Assembly: GCF_900103455.1 (NCBI RefSeq)
Contig: NZ_FNHI01000002.1
Coordinates: forward strand, 124,001-188,000
Source of the DNA: Streptomyces wuyuanensis
GTDB taxonomy: Bacteria > Actinomycetota > Actinomycetes > Streptomycetales > Streptomycetaceae
DNA: 64,000 nt
Direction: 5' to 3'
Shown here: piece after piece, positions 25,412-35,641 of the stretch
How positions within the stretch are numbered: position 1 is the stretch's first letter
Layout of the letters: every line of letters begins with the position of its first letter
Notes under the pieces: model-generated
Database searches by the model: none
What the model was told of the DNA's origin: nothing
The model's input: the letters and a program-made list of their open reading frames with translations, nothing else
Position numbers and translations under genes: made by a program

Positions 25412-28400
25412 TCAGCCCACCGGCACCCCCATCACCTCCCGGGCGTGCCGGCCGGGCACCATGCCGAGCTGCCACGCCTGCCAGTCGTCCTCCAGCCGCA
25501 CCCCGCGCTCCAGGACGAGGGCGAACGCCTCCATGCAGTCCTCCAGCCGGCCGTCGCGGGCCGGGTGGGGCCCCTCGCGCAGCGCGGTCAGCTCCTCCTG
25601 CGCGACGACCGTGCCCACCTCCACCCCGCCCGCAGAGGCGTACGGCAGCAGCGTGCAGCGCAGGAAGCCGGCCCAGTCGGCTCCCCGGCGGTCGCCGTAG
25701 GAGGCGAACAGCCCGGCCGCCTCCTCGCAGAGCGCCAGGGCCTGGGCGGGCCGGCTGTTTCCCGCGTCGATCACGGCCAGTTCCAGACAGGTCCAGGCCT
25801 CCCCGTGGGCCAGCCGGATGCGCTGGAAGTCCGCCCGGGCGTCGACCAGGAGCTGGCGGGCGAAACCGGAGTTGCGGAGATTGCCGGTCTGCGCCGCGCG
25901 CTGGTCCCGGGTGGCACGGCCGGAGTGGTGCCGGGCGCAGGCCAGCCCGTACACGTCCCGCATCCGGGAGAACATCGTCCGGGCGCGCTCCAGTTCACGC
26001 ACCGCCTGGTCGCGCTCGCCCCGTTCCTCCAGGGCCTGGCCCAGGTAGTACAGCGTCCACGCCTCACCGCGCGCGTCCTCGTTCTCGCGATGCCGGGCGA
26101 GGGCCTGGTTCAGCTGCTCCACCGCCGGTGACGGATCGCCGTCCACCAGCCGGGCGCGCGCCAGCTGGGTCAGCGCCCACGCCTCGCCCCGCTCGTCCTG
26201 GGTGCGCCCGTACAGGTCGAGTGCGAGCCGCAGGGCCGACTCCGCCTCCGGTACGGCGCCCATGCGCAGATGCACCTGGCCGAACTGGAAGTGGGACCAC
26301 GCCTCGCCGTGCAGCGACTCGCTCTCCCGGTGCAGCCGGACGGCGGTCGTGAGCAGCGTCCGGGCCTCGGCGATGTTGGCCCGGTCCCGCTCCACCGCCG
26401 CCAGCGCGTGCAGGGTCCACGCCCGGTCGGCCGCCAGCTCCTCGGCCGACTGCAGCTCGATCGCCTCGCGGAGCTTCACCGACGCCTCGGTCAGATTGCC
26501 CTGGTGGTGCAGCGTGATGCCGAGGGAGCACAGGGCCCGGGCCGCGCCCGCTTCGTGCTGCGCCTCGCGGTACAGGTTCACCACCGACGACAGGGTGGTG
26601 CGCGCCTTGTCCAGCTCACCGAGCTGCCGGGCGGCGATACCGGTGCGCCACTGCACCGACCGGACCAGCAGGCCCTGGTCGACGGCCTGCGTCAGCTCGT
26701 TGATCTCCCCGAGCCGGTAGAGGTCGCCGCGCAGCAGGCAGTAGTCGCACAGGGCCCCCAGGAGATTCAGCACGGCCTGCTGGTCCACCCCCTCGGCGTG
26801 CCGGAGCGCCGCGGTGATGAAGCTCGACTCGTCGTCCAGCCAGCGCAGCGCCGCCTCCAGCGAGGCGAAGCCGTGACCGGCCGAGGTCCGGGCGAACATG
26901 TCGGCACGGGTGGAGGTCTTCCCGTCCACCAGCCGGATCACCGTGTCCGCCAGTTCCGCGTACCCGATGATCAACCGCTCCTGGGCGGCCGTGCGTTCCG
27001 CCTGCTCCTCCTCGTCCAGCAGCCGCGCCTGCGCGAAGGCCCGAACGGCGTCGTGCAGCCGGTAGCGCTCGCCGCCCCCTCCCTGTGCGCCCTGCGGGCG
27101 CGGAGGGACCCCCGGCGGTGCCGGGGCACCCCCGCGCACATGGTCCAGCAGCCCCGCCCGCGCCAGCTCCGACAGCAGCCGCAGGGCCTCGGTCTCGTCC
27201 GTGCCCAGCAGCGCAGACGCAGCGGCCGCCCCCAGGGACGCCCGGCCCGCGAGCGCGAGCCTGCGCAGCAGCCTGCGGCCCTGGTCCGGGAGGTCCGTGT
27301 AACGCAGCCACAGCGCCCGCTCCACCGGGCCCACCGGGCCGTACGCGCCGAGGTCGGAGGCCAGGGCGTGCGGGGTCCGGGCGCCCAGGGACGAGCCAGC
27401 GATCCGCAGTGCCAGCGGCAGCCCGCCGGACAGCTCCCGGATCGTGTCCATCGAGCGGGAGTCGTAGGGGCCCTCCAACGGCTCCTCGGCCGACGACGCG
27501 AGCAGTTCCTCGGCGGCGGCCGCGTCCAGGGCCTCCACCGGCATCCGGTGCACCCACGCCGGGACGTCCTCCGGGAGCTCCAGCGGCTCCCTCGCGGTCA
27601 CCAGCACCAGACTGTCCGAGCGCTCCGGGACGAGCGTCCGGACCTGCTCGGCGTCGCTCGCGTCGTCCAGGACGACGGTGACGGGCAGGCCGGTCAGGTA
27701 CTGGTGGTACAGCTCGCCGAGGCGCCGCACCTGCTGCTCCGCCGACGACCGTTCCCGGAAGAGCAGTTGCTCGCGGGGCGCGCCGAGCCGGTTCAGCAGG
27801 TGCAGCAGCGCGTCCCGAGTCGACAGCGGCTGCTCACCCGCGGAGCCCCCGCGCAGATCCACCAGGCACGCGCCCCGGAACTGGTCCTTCAGCTCGCGGG
27901 CGGCCCGTACAGCGAGCGTCGTGCGGCCCGACCCGGGCTCGCCGTACAGCACCACGACCGTGGGCTTCGTCTCCGTCGACGCCCGCGCCGCGTGCACCCA
28001 CCGGGCGATCTGCGCCATCGCCTCCCGGCGCCCGGCGAACGGCCCTGCGGGCACCGGAAGATGGGCGAACGACTGCTCCAGGACATTGCGCCGCCGAGCC
28101 GCCTGGCTGCGGTCCGCCCCGCGCAACGGCGGGCCCGCCACCGTCTTCTTCACCGGGCGGGCGGTGGCGGCCGTCAGCATCCGCTGCTGGTCCAGGAACG
28201 GGCGGATGCCCCGGACCTCCAGTGCGGTCAGCCACTGGAGCCGCAACTGCTCGGGCCCGCCCGGCTGTCCGAGCGCACCGGCTCTGCGATGCGCCGCCGG
28301 CCAGTGGGAGGCGGTCACCTTGGCGACGGTCGCCGCCGCTCCGGCCACCGCGACGACGGCCCCGGCGCCGAGGGCCGTGCCCGTCGCCGTGCCCAGGGCC

Positions 28401-28690
28401 ATGTCCGCGCCGATGGCGGCGACCGCGGCAACAGCGGTCACCAGTACGGGAGTCGACATGTCCTGCCTGCTGAACCGCTCCGCCAGGGACGAGTGACCGG
28501 CCTCCGCCTCCTCCACCGCGTGGAGGTACGCCGCGTACTCCTCGTCCGCGCCGGCCGCCATCGTCTCCAGTGCCTCGCGGCCGCGTGAGAGCAGCGCCGA
28601 GGAGTCCGCTCTGCCGCCGGAGCGGCGCACCTCCTCCTCGACGGCCCGTGCCAACAGCCCCTCGGCTTCCGCCCGATGGCTGTCCCGCAT
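25412..28690 (-). CDS. STAND NTPase with membrane segment and TPR array
   Basis: A 1092-residue multidomain protein. An N-terminal charged region (1-75) is followed by two adjacent hydrophobic stretches (about 80-100 and 106-125). Next is an NB-ARC-like STAND ATPase (about 240-520) with Walker A GEPGSGRTTLA (250-260), Walker B VTVVLDDASD and the GGLPLAL motif. The rest is a long TPR array (about 650-990), with repeats such as GEAWTLYYLGQALEERGE and GEAWSHFQFGQVHLRMGA. It lacks the SARP or LuxR DNA-binding domain usual for Streptomyces NB-ARC/TPR proteins. It may be a membrane-tethered signalling switch; the effector is not identifiable. ATG 28690 starts it; transcribed alone. Confidence 0.85.
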   Translation of the reverse strand: MRDSHRAEAEGLLARAVEEEVRRSGGRADSSALLSRGREALETMAAGADEEYAAYLHAVEEAEAGHSSLAERFSRQDMSTPVLVTAVAAVAAIGADMALGTATGTALGAGAVVAVAGAAATVAKVTASHWPAAHRRAGALGQPGGPEQLRLQWLTALEVRGIRPFLDQQRMLTAATARPVKKTVAGPPLRGADRSQAARRRNVLEQSFAHLPVPAGPFAGRREAMAQIARWVHAARASTETKPTVVVLYGEPGSGRTTLAVRAARELKDQFRGACLVDLRGGSAGEQPLSTRDALLHLLNRLGAPREQLLFRERSSAEQQVRRLGELYHQYLTGLPVTVVLDDASDAEQVRTLVPERSDSLVLVTAREPLELPEDVPAWVHRMPVEALDAAAAEELLASSAEEPLEGPYDSRSMDTIRELSGGLPLALRIAGSSLGARTPHALASDLGAYGPVGPVERALWLRYTDLPDQGRRLLRRLALAGRASLGAAAASALLGTDETEALRLLSELARAGLLDHVRGGAPAPPGVPPRPQGAQGGGGERYRLHDAVRAFAQARLLDEEEQAERTAAQERLIIGYAELADTVIRLVDGKTSTRADMFARTSAGHGFASLEAALRWLDDESSFITAALRHAEGVDQQAVLNLLGALCDYCLLRGDLYRLGEINELTQAVDQGLLVRSVQWRTGIAARQLGELDKARTTLSSVVNLYREAQHEAGAARALCSLGITLHHQGNLTEASVKLREAIELQSAEELAADRAWTLHALAAVERDRANIAEARTLLTTAVRLHRESESLHGEAWSHFQFGQVHLRMGAVPEAESALRLALDLYGRTQDERGEAWALTQLARARLVDGDPSPAVEQLNQALARHRENEDARGEAWTLYYLGQALEERGERDQAVRELERARTMFSRMRDVYGLACARHHSGRATRDQRAAQTGNLRNSGFARQLLVDARADFQRIRLAHGEAWTCLELAVIDAGNSRPAQALALCEEAAGLFASYGDRRGADWAGFLRCTLLPYASAGGVEVGTVVAQEELTALREGPHPARDGRLEDCMEAFALVLERGVRLEDDWQAWQLGMVPGRHAREVMGVPVG

Positions 28691-28915
28691 GTGGATCCCC
28701 CTCCGAGAGCTTCCGCTTCCGTTCAGGTGCCAAGTGTCCTGCGAGACGTGCGCCGATGCGAGGGAGTCCGGCGATCAAGCCGCTTCGCGGGGGGTTCCGT
28801 CACCTCCCCGGAGGCCGTCGTGACGGTCGACTTCACCCGTTTGGAGGGCGTTTGCCCGTGGTTGCCCAGGGCAGCCGCTCGGTAACGGACACCGCGGCCA
28901 CGAAGGGAGGCCCCT

Positions 28916-28987
28916 CTGACAGACATCCAAGTCCCCTGGCCCGACTGCGAGGAGGAGGACACCACGAGGACAGAGACCGTCGGATGA
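28916..28987 (+). CDS. Possible small ORF with CTG start
   Basis: From CTG 28916, five bases after a GGGAGG ribosome-site-like stretch, 23 codons read Leu(Met)-[14 protein letters not shown] and so on to TGA at 28985. The composition (acidic, one Cys, one Trp) is unlike random GC-rich translation, but CTG starts are rare and there is no in-frame ATG/GTG before the stop at 28883. It lies upstream of a hairpin at 29121-29154 that could end its transcript. Low certainty. Confidence 0.22.
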   Translation: MTDIQVPWPDCEEEDTTRTETVG

Positions 28988-29120
28988 GCGGCGGCTCCGG
29001 GTGGTTCTCACGAAGTCTCACTGCGCTGCTTCCTGCCGACAGCCACCCGGGAGCCGCCGCCGGCCGCCGGACGGCAGCCGAGCCTCCGGCGCGCCGGACC
29101 GGCGACGGCCCGGCCCGGCG

Positions 29121-29154
29121 GGAGCGGGGAGAGATGCGGGTCTCTCCCCGCTCC
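29121..29154. terminator. Perfect 14-bp hairpin upstream of DUF255 gene
   Basis: GGAGCGGGGAGAGA and TCTCTCCCCGCTCC flank TGCGGG. It sits 114 bases before the DUF255 gene start, so it would end a transcript from the left or act in the leader of the DUF255 mRNA. Confidence 0.55.
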
Positions 29155-29267
29155 GCCGTGCGGTCCCCTGCCTGGGCGTGCCGCCTCCCGCCCGAGCCGT
29201 GCGGCCCGCGCGCCGCCGTGGTCGTGCCGGATGGGCAGCCCTCCGCTGGGTGCGCGAGGATTGGGGT

Positions 29268-31307
29268 ATGCCCAATCGCCTGGCCCATGAGACGTCCCCC
29301 TATCTCCTCCAGCACGCCGACAACCCGGTCGACTGGTGGCCCTGGTCGTCCGAGGCGTTCGAGGAGGCCAGAAGGCGGGGCGTTCCCGTTCTGCTCAGCG
29401 TGGGCTACTCGAGCTGCCACTGGTGCCATGTCATGGCCCACGAGTCCTTCGAGGACGACGCCACCGCGGAATACCTCAACGAGCACTTCGTGTCCGTCAA
29501 GGTCGACCGCGAGGAGCGTCCCGACGTGGACGCCGTCTACATGGAGGCCGTGCAGTCCGCCACCGGCCAGGGCGGATGGCCCATGACCGTGTTCCTCACG
29601 CCCGGGGCCGAGCCGTTCTACTTCGGCACCTACTTCCCGCCGGCCCCGCGGCACGGCATGCCGTCGTTCCGCCAGATCCTGGAAGGCGTCACCGCCGCCT
29701 GGACCGACCGCCGCGGCGAGGTCGACGAGGTGGCCGGGAAGATCGTCCGCGACCTGGCGGGCCGGACCCTGGCGTACGGGGGACAGGGGACCCCGGGGGA
29801 GGAGGAGCTCGCCCAGGCGCTGCTCGGCCTCACCCGGGAGTACGACCCGGCGCACGGCGGCTTCGGCGGTGCGCCGAAGTTCCCGCCGTCGATGGTCCTC
29901 GAGTTCCTGCTGCGGCACCATGCGCGCACGGGCGCCGAGGGGGCGCTGCAGATGGCCGCCGACACCTGCGAGGCGATGGCCCGGGGCGGGATCTACGACC
30001 AGCTCGGCGGTGGCTTCGCCCGGTACTCGGTGGACCGCGAATGGGTGATCCCGCACTTCGAGAAGATGCTCTACGACAATGCGCTGCTCTGCCGGGTGTA
30101 CGCCCATCTCTGGCGGATCACCGGCAGCGACCTGGCCCGCCGCGTCGCCCTGGAGACCGCCGACTTCATGGTGCGGGAACTGAGGACGCCGGAGGGCGGC
30201 TTCGCCTCCGCCCTCGACGCCGACAGCGCCCTTGCCGACGGTTCCGGGAAGCACGCCGAGGGCGCGTACTACGTCTGGACGCCGGGGCAGCTGAGGGAGG
30301 TGCTGGGCGAGGAGGACGCGGAGTTCGCCGTGCGGCACTTCGGCGTGACCGAGGAGGGCACGTTCGAGCACGGCTCGTCCGTGCTCCAACTGCCGCAGGA
30401 CGCGGGCGTCGCCGACGCAGGGAGGGTCTCGTCCGTACGGGAGCGGCTGCTCGCCGCGCGGGAGCAGCGGCCGCGGCCGGGCCGCGACGACAAGATCGTC
30501 GCCGCGTGGAACGGTCTCGCGATCGCCGCCCTGGCCGAGGTGGGCGGCTACTTCGACCGTCCGGACCTCGTCGAGCGCGCCACCGAGGCCGCCGATCTGC
30601 TCGTGCGGCTGCACATGGACGACGGCGCACGGCTGACCCGCACCTCCAGGGACGGCCACGCCGGCGCCAACGCGGGGGTGCTGGAGGACTACGCCGACGT
30701 GGCCGAGGGCTTTCTCGCCCTCGCGTCCGTCAGCGGCGAGGGTGCATGGCTTGAGTTCGCGGGGTTCCTGCTGGACATCGTCCTGGACCGGTTCACCGGT
30801 CCCGAGGGGCAGTTGTACGACACGGCCCACGACGCCGAGCGGCTGATCCGGCGGCCCCAGGACCCCACGGACAACGCCGCGCCCTCCGGCTGGACGGCCG
30901 CGGCCGGCGCGCTGCTCTCGTACGCCGCGCACACCGGTTCGGAGGCCCACCGCACGGAGGCGGAAAGGGCGTTGGGGGTGGTGAAGGCGCTCGGCCCGCG
31001 CGCCCCCCGGTTCATCGGCTGGGGGCTCGCCGCCGCGGAGGCGCTGCTCGACGGTCCGCGGGAGGTGGCGGTCGTCGGAGTGCCGGGGGACGCCGGGATG
31101 CGGAATCTGCACAAGGCCGCGCTGCTGGGGACGGCGCCGGGCGCGGTGGTCGCCGCGGGGGGACCGGGCGGCGACGAGTTCCCGCTGCTCGCGGACCGCC
31201 CGCTGGTCGACGGCAAGCCGGCCGCCTATGTCTGCCGGCATTTCGTGTGCGCCGCACCGGTCACCGAAGTGGAGGCGCTCCGAGTGGAGTTGGGCTCCCA
31301 GGGGTGA
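29268..31307 (+). CDS. DUF255 / thioredoxin-domain protein (YyaL, spermatogenesis-associated 20 family)
   Basis: A 679-residue cytoplasmic protein. The N-terminal thioredoxin-fold domain (residues 1-165) has the family start [21 protein letters not shown] and a CHWC active-site-like pair in [17 protein letters not shown]. The rest is an (alpha/alpha)6-barrel with [24 protein letters not shown] and [16 protein letters not shown]. Function is unsettled; homologues have been tied to cellobiose 2-epimerase-like folds and redox roles. ATG 29268 is used. Monocistronic. Confidence 0.93.
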   Translation: MPNRLAHETSPYLLQHADNPVDWWPWSSEAFEEARRRGVPVLLSVGYSSCHWCHVMAHESFEDDATAEYLNEHFVSVKVDREERPDVDAVYMEAVQSATGQGGWPMTVFLTPGAEPFYFGTYFPPAPRHGMPSFRQILEGVTAAWTDRRGEVDEVAGKIVRDLAGRTLAYGGQGTPGEEELAQALLGLTREYDPAHGGFGGAPKFPPSMVLEFLLRHHARTGAEGALQMAADTCEAMARGGIYDQLGGGFARYSVDREWVIPHFEKMLYDNALLCRVYAHLWRITGSDLARRVALETADFMVRELRTPEGGFASALDADSALADGSGKHAEGAYYVWTPGQLREVLGEEDAEFAVRHFGVTEEGTFEHGSSVLQLPQDAGVADAGRVSSVRERLLAAREQRPRPGRDDKIVAAWNGLAIAALAEVGGYFDRPDLVERATEAADLLVRLHMDDGARLTRTSRDGHAGANAGVLEDYADVAEGFLALASVSGEGAWLEFAGFLLDIVLDRFTGPEGQLYDTAHDAERLIRRPQDPTDNAAPSGWTAAAGALLSYAAHTGSEAHRTEAERALGVVKALGPRAPRFIGWGLAAAEALLDGPREVAVVGVPGDAGMRNLHKAALLGTAPGAVVAAGGPGGDEFPLLADRPLVDGKPAAYVCRHFVCAAPVTEVEALRVELGSQG

Positions 31308-31431
31308 GCGCCTGCGGTTGATTTCGGTGGCCTGCCCGAAACGCGTCATTCATCGAAACAGGCGTACGTCGGTCACATATTCCCCCTATTCTCTTCACCG
31401 CTGACACAGCAGCTGCGCATGCGGCGGGACC

Positions 31432-32790
31432 GTGCTGCGGTTCCGCCGCGCCCGCGCAGGGGGGTTTCAGGGGGAACCGCACGGTGGGCGAGGGGGCCTG
31501 CCGTGGTGGTCGCCCCTGTCGTTGGGGGGCCAATTGCTCACGTCCTTGTTCATCGGCGCCATCTCCTTGGCGCTCTTCTGGATGGCGGCGTTCACGCTCT
31601 GGTGGCAGATGCACGCGTGGCGCACGCCGGAGACGCTCGCGTCGACGCGCTTCGAGAGCCCGGCGGGCGCGGAGGGACTGTCGTTCTCCCTGCTGCTGCC
31701 CGCCCGGCACGAACAACTGGTGCTGGAACACACCATCAGCCGGCTGCTGGAGTCCAGCCACCGCGACTTCGAGATCATCGTCATCGTCGGGCACGACGAC
31801 CCGGAGACCACGGAGGTCGCCGCGCGGGCCGCGTCCCGCGATCCCGACCGGGTGCGGGTCGTCGTCGACACCCACGAGACCAAGAACAAACCGAAGGCCC
31901 TCAACACGGCCCTCCCGCACTGCCGCGGGGACGTCGTCGGAGTCTTCGACGCCGAGGACCAGGTCCACCCGGAACTCCTCGCCCACGTCGACCACGCCTT
32001 CACCGCCACCGGCGCCGACGTCGTCCAGGGCGGTGTCCAGCTGATCAACTTCCACTCCTCGTGGTACGCGCTGCGCAACTGCCTGGAGTACTTCTTCTGG
32101 TTCCGCTCCCGGCTCCACCTGCACGCCGCCAAGGGCTTCATCCCGCTCGGCGGCAACACCGTCTTCGTCCGCACCGACGTGCTGCGCGAGGCAGGCGGCT
32201 GGGACCAGAACTGCCTGGCCGAGGACTGCGACCTCGGCGTGCGCCTGTCCAGCCGGGGCAAGAAGGTCGTCGTCGCCTACGACGCCGACATGGTCACCCG
32301 CGAGGAGACCCCCGGCACGCTGATGTCGCTGCTGAAGCAGCGCACCCGCTGGAACCAGGGCTTCCTGCAGGTGTACCGGAAGAAGGACTGGAGGCAACTG
32401 CCCACGCTGGGGCAGCGCATGCTCGCCCGCTACACCCTGATGACGCCGTTCATGCAGGCGTTCACCGGCGTGATCATCCCGGTCAACGCCGCCGCCGCGC
32501 TCCTGCTCGACGTGCCGGTCGGCATCGCCTTCCTCACCTTCCTGCCGCTGATCACGGCCATGGTGACGTTCGTCTTCGAGATCGTCGGCCTGCACGACTT
32601 CGGCACCCAGTACGGACTGCGGGTCCGCCTCCCGCACTACCTCAAGCTCATCGCCGGCGGCCCCTTCTACCAGGTGCTCCTCGCGGGCGCGGCCGTCCGG
32701 GCCGTGTGGCGCGAGCAGCGCGGCCGCAACGAGTGGGAGCTGACCAGCCATGTCGGTGCGCATCTCACCCGAGAGGACGTCCCCGCGTGA
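31432..32790 (+). CDS. Membrane GT2 glycosyltransferase, processive (cellulose-synthase-like) type
   Basis: A 452-residue integral-membrane glycosyltransferase, first gene of a four-gene operon. One hydrophobic helix (about residues 33-58) leads into a GT2 catalytic domain: LLPARHEQL, KNKPKALNTAL, the nucleotide-sugar motif DAED, the acceptor motif AEDCD and the QxxRW motif in KQRTRWNQG, which marks processive synthases. Three to four C-terminal helices (about 335-430) would form the glycan channel. GTG 31432 is the first start in frame; the ribosome site is weak. The stop overlaps the next GTG (GTGA). Sugar donor unknown; UDP-hexose or UDP-GlcNAc is likely. Confidence 0.88.
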   Translation: MLRFRRARAGGFQGEPHGGRGGLPWWSPLSLGGQLLTSLFIGAISLALFWMAAFTLWWQMHAWRTPETLASTRFESPAGAEGLSFSLLLPARHEQLVLEHTISRLLESSHRDFEIIVIVGHDDPETTEVAARAASRDPDRVRVVVDTHETKNKPKALNTALPHCRGDVVGVFDAEDQVHPELLAHVDHAFTATGADVVQGGVQLINFHSSWYALRNCLEYFFWFRSRLHLHAAKGFIPLGGNTVFVRTDVLREAGGWDQNCLAEDCDLGVRLSSRGKKVVVAYDADMVTREETPGTLMSLLKQRTRWNQGFLQVYRKKDWRQLPTLGQRMLARYTLMTPFMQAFTGVIIPVNAAAALLLDVPVGIAFLTFLPLITAMVTFVFEIVGLHDFGTQYGLRVRLPHYLKLIAGGPFYQVLLAGAAVRAVWREQRGRNEWELTSHVGAHLTREDVPA

Positions 32791-34418
32791 CCTCCACCCT
32801 CACGGCGGCGCCACCCGTGGCGGCCGCCCGCCCCGCCGATCCCGCACGACGGCTCACCGTCCGGCCCGTCGTCCGCTTCCGGTCCTCGCGGCCCGACCTG
32901 CTGCTGTGCGGAGCACTGCTCACGGCGATCCTGCTGGTGCAGGGCTGGAACATCCAGCACTTCCCGACCCTCAGTGACGACGAGGGCACCTACCTCGCCC
33001 AGGCATGGGCGGTCCAGCAGGGAGAGGGGCTGGCCCACTACACGTACTGGTACGACCATCCGCCCCTCGGCTGGATCCAGCTCGCCGGGCTGACCTGGAT
33101 CCCGTCGCTCATCGCGCCCGACGCGATGACGGTGGCCACGATGCGCGGGGCGATGCTGCTCATCAGCGCTGCCTCCGCGGTCCTCCTCTACGTGCTGGCG
33201 CGGCGGCTCTGGCTGCCTCGCTGGGCGGCCGGGCTGGCGATGGTCCTCTTCGGGCTCTCGCCGCTGTCCGTGGTCCTCCAGCGGGAGATCTTCCTCGACA
33301 ACCTCGCCGTGATGTGGATGTTGCTGGCGTTCTGCCTGGCGGCCTCGCCCAGCCGCCATCTGTGGCACCACTTCGGCGCCGGGCTCGCCGCCGCGACCGG
33401 GGTGCTCACCAAGGAGACCATGCTGGTCGTCCTGCCCGCGCTGCTGGTGACGATGTGGCGCTTCAGCCACCGTGACACCCGCAAGTTCGCGGTCACCGGC
33501 GCCGTCACCGCCTGCGCGCTGATCGGCTTCTCCTATCCGCTGTTCGCGCTCCTCAAGGGCGAACTGCTGCCGGGCGAAGGCCATGTGTCGCTGTGGGAGG
33601 GCATCACGTACCAGATGAGCCGGCCCGGCTCCGGGTTCATCCTGAGCGAGGGCACCGGCTCGAACGGCGTGCTCCGGTCCTGGCTCTACTACGACCGGGT
33701 GCTGCCGGTCGGCGGGCTCGCCGGCGCCGCGCTGCTGCTCCTCACACTGCGCTGGTCGGTGACCGCGCGGGCGCTCGCCGGCCCCGCGCTCGCCGTGGCC
33801 ATCCTCGCGGCCGTCGCCATGCGCCCGTCGGGCTATCTGCCCGCGATGTACGTCATCCAGGCGCTGCCGTTCCTGGCGCTGGTGCTGGCCGGCGGGGCCG
33901 CGAGCGTCGGGCACGCCGTGCTGAGCCGGTGGCGGAGTCCCGGCGAGGCGCGGGCGCTCACCTTCGCCCGCCGGTCCGCGGCCGCCGCGCTCGCCCTCGC
34001 CGCGGCCGTGTACGTCGTGCCGCGCTGGTACGACGGCGACCGCACCGCGATGACCGCCGACGCCAATGCCCCGTACCGGGCCGCCGCGCAATGGCTGAGC
34101 ACCGAGGTGGCCGAACCCGCCCGCACCCGCGTGCTCGTCGACGACGCCCTCTGGCTCGACCTGGTGCACGCCGGGTACCAGCCGGGGCTCGGGGCCATCT
34201 GGTTCTACAAGGCCGACCTCGACCCGGCGGTGACGAAGACCATGCCGCGCGGCTGGCGCGACCTGGACTACGTGGTCGCCTCGCCGACCGTCCGCCGCGA
34301 TGCACGCGACCTGCCCAACGTGAGGGACGCGCTGGAGCACTCCACGCCGGTCGCCGTCTTCGGCGAGGGCGAGGACCGCATCGAGATCCGCGAAATCGGG
34401 GGAGCTGACCACCAGTGA
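32787..34418 (+). CDS. GT39/ArnT-like integral-membrane glycosyltransferase
   Basis: A 543-residue protein with about eleven membrane helices. The first exterior loop carries the acidic DDEGTYLAQAW motif, with HPPLGW further on, the pattern of polyprenyl-phosphate-sugar-dependent transferases (PMT/ArnT superfamily). It would move a sugar from a lipid carrier to an acceptor on the outer face of the membrane. A soluble C-terminal part (about 435-543) follows. GTG 32787 overlaps the preceding stop by 4 bases, and its own stop overlaps the next GTG; the three glycosyltransferases should be made in step. Confidence 0.87.
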   Translation: MTSTLTAAPPVAAARPADPARRLTVRPVVRFRSSRPDLLLCGALLTAILLVQGWNIQHFPTLSDDEGTYLAQAWAVQQGEGLAHYTYWYDHPPLGWIQLAGLTWIPSLIAPDAMTVATMRGAMLLISAASAVLLYVLARRLWLPRWAAGLAMVLFGLSPLSVVLQREIFLDNLAVMWMLLAFCLAASPSRHLWHHFGAGLAAATGVLTKETMLVVLPALLVTMWRFSHRDTRKFAVTGAVTACALIGFSYPLFALLKGELLPGEGHVSLWEGITYQMSRPGSGFILSEGTGSNGVLRSWLYYDRVLPVGGLAGAALLLLTLRWSVTARALAGPALAVAILAAVAMRPSGYLPAMYVIQALPFLALVLAGGAASVGHAVLSRWRSPGEARALTFARRSAAAALALAAAVYVVPRWYDGDRTAMTADANAPYRAAAQWLSTEVAEPARTRVLVDDALWLDLVHAGYQPGLGAIWFYKADLDPAVTKTMPRGWRDLDYVVASPTVRRDARDLPNVRDALEHSTPVAVFGEGEDRIEIREIGGADHQ

Positions 34419-35641
34419 CGAGCCATCACACGCCTTCGGCAGACGGACTGGGCTTCAGCCCGGAAGCGCTCGGGGACACGCTCGGCGAGACCGCGGGGGT
34501 CGCCGAACCGGCAGCCGTCACCGTCGTGATCCCGACCTTCAACGAGTCGGCGAACGTACGTGAACTGCTGCACCGGCTCACCGACTCGGTGCCGGCGCGG
34601 CTCCCCTGCGAGGTCGTGTTCGTCGACGACTCCTCCGACGACACTCCGGCCGTGATCAGCGAGGCCGCGCAGGACTGCCCCTTCCCCGTCACGGTCATCC
34701 ACCGGGAGTCGCCCGAGGGCGGACTCGGCGGCGCGGTCGTCGAGGGGATGAAGGCCGCCGGGTCCGACTGGATCGTGGTCATGGACGCGGATCTCCAGCA
34801 TCCACCGTCCCTGGTCCCGGATCTGGTGGCCACCGGCGAGAAGGAGTCCGCCGACCTCGTCGTCGCCAGCCGCTATCTTCCGGGCGGCAGCCGCGCCGGG
34901 CTCGCGGGCGGCTACCGGGTGGCGGTCTCCCGCGGCGCGACCTGGCTCGCCAAGGGCCTCTTCCCGCGGGCCCTGCGCGGTATCAGCGACCCGATGAGCG
35001 GCTTCTTCGCCATCCGCAGGTCCGCGGTGACCGCCGAGGCGCTGAAGCCGCTGGGCTACAAGATCCTGCTGGAGCTGGCCGTGCGCTGCCGGCCGGGCGA
35101 GGTCGCCGAGGTGCCGTTCGTCTTCCAGGACCGGTTCGCGGGCGAGTCCAAGTCGACGGCCCGGGAGGGCCTGCGCTTCCTGCGGCACCTGGTCGGGCTG
35201 CGCACCGCCTCCCCTCTCGCCCGGATGGCCGCCTTCGGCGTCATCGGGCTCACCGGGTTCGTCCCCAACCTGCTGGCGCTGCACGCGCTGGTGACCGCCG
35301 GGGTCCACTACCTGCCCGCCGAGATCCTCGCCAACCAGTTCGGCGTGCTGTGGAACTTCCTCCTCATCGAGGTGCTGCTGTTCCGCGACCGGCGCCACCA
35401 CCGCCACTGGGCGGACCGTGTGGGCCGGTTCGCACTGCTCGCCAACGCCGACCTGGTGCTGCGGATCCCGCTGATCGCCCTGCTCGTCGGGCAGTTCCAC
35501 CTGGCCGTGCTGCCCGCCACCACGCTCGCGCTGCTCACGACGTTCGTCCTGCGGTTCGCCGGGACCGAGGCGCTCGTCTACCTGCCGCGCAGAGACGGAA
35601 CCGCAAGGAGCCGTACAGGTACAGCAAGGAGCACCAGTTGA
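34415..35641 (+). CDS. Polyprenyl-phosphate glycosyltransferase (DPM1-like) fused to GtrA domain
   Basis: A 408-residue fusion. Residues about 30-260 are a DPM1-like GT2 domain that loads a sugar on polyprenyl phosphate: VVIPTFNESANV, FVDDSSDDT, the metal-binding DADLQHPP, and SRYLPGGSR. Residues about 265-395 are a GtrA domain with four membrane helices (for example AFGVIGLTGFVPNLLALHAL), thought to help flip the lipid-linked sugar. It plausibly supplies the lipid-linked donor to the GT39-like enzyme encoded just upstream. GTG 34415 overlaps the previous stop; its stop overlaps the TTG of the oxidase gene. Confidence 0.9.
   Translation: MTSHHTPSADGLGFSPEALGDTLGETAGVAEPAAVTVVIPTFNESANVRELLHRLTDSVPARLPCEVVFVDDSSDDTPAVISEAAQDCPFPVTVIHRESPEGGLGGAVVEGMKAAGSDWIVVMDADLQHPPSLVPDLVATGEKESADLVVASRYLPGGSRAGLAGGYRVAVSRGATWLAKGLFPRALRGISDPMSGFFAIRRSAVTAEALKPLGYKILLELAVRCRPGEVAEVPFVFQDRFAGESKSTAREGLRFLRHLVGLRTASPLARMAAFGVIGLTGFVPNLLALHALVTAGVHYLPAEILANQFGVLWNFLLIEVLLFRDRRHHRHWADRVGRFALLANADLVLRIPLIALLVGQFHLAVLPATTLALLTTFVLRFAGTEALVYLPRRDGTARSRTGTARSTS

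Larger units (their letters stand above)
28691..29267. other. 577-base gap between STAND and DUF255 genes
   Basis: Divergent upstream region of the STAND gene and the DUF255 gene. It contains a possible 23-residue ORF with a CTG start (28916-28987) and a perfect 14-bp hairpin at 29121-29154. Longer open frames on both strands here have no protein-like composition. Confidence 0.6.

Noticed and set aside
26270..28588. 772-codon plus-strand frame over the STAND gene
   Set aside because: Gln/Arg/Val-rich shadow with no domain; the minus strand has Walker motifs and TPRs.
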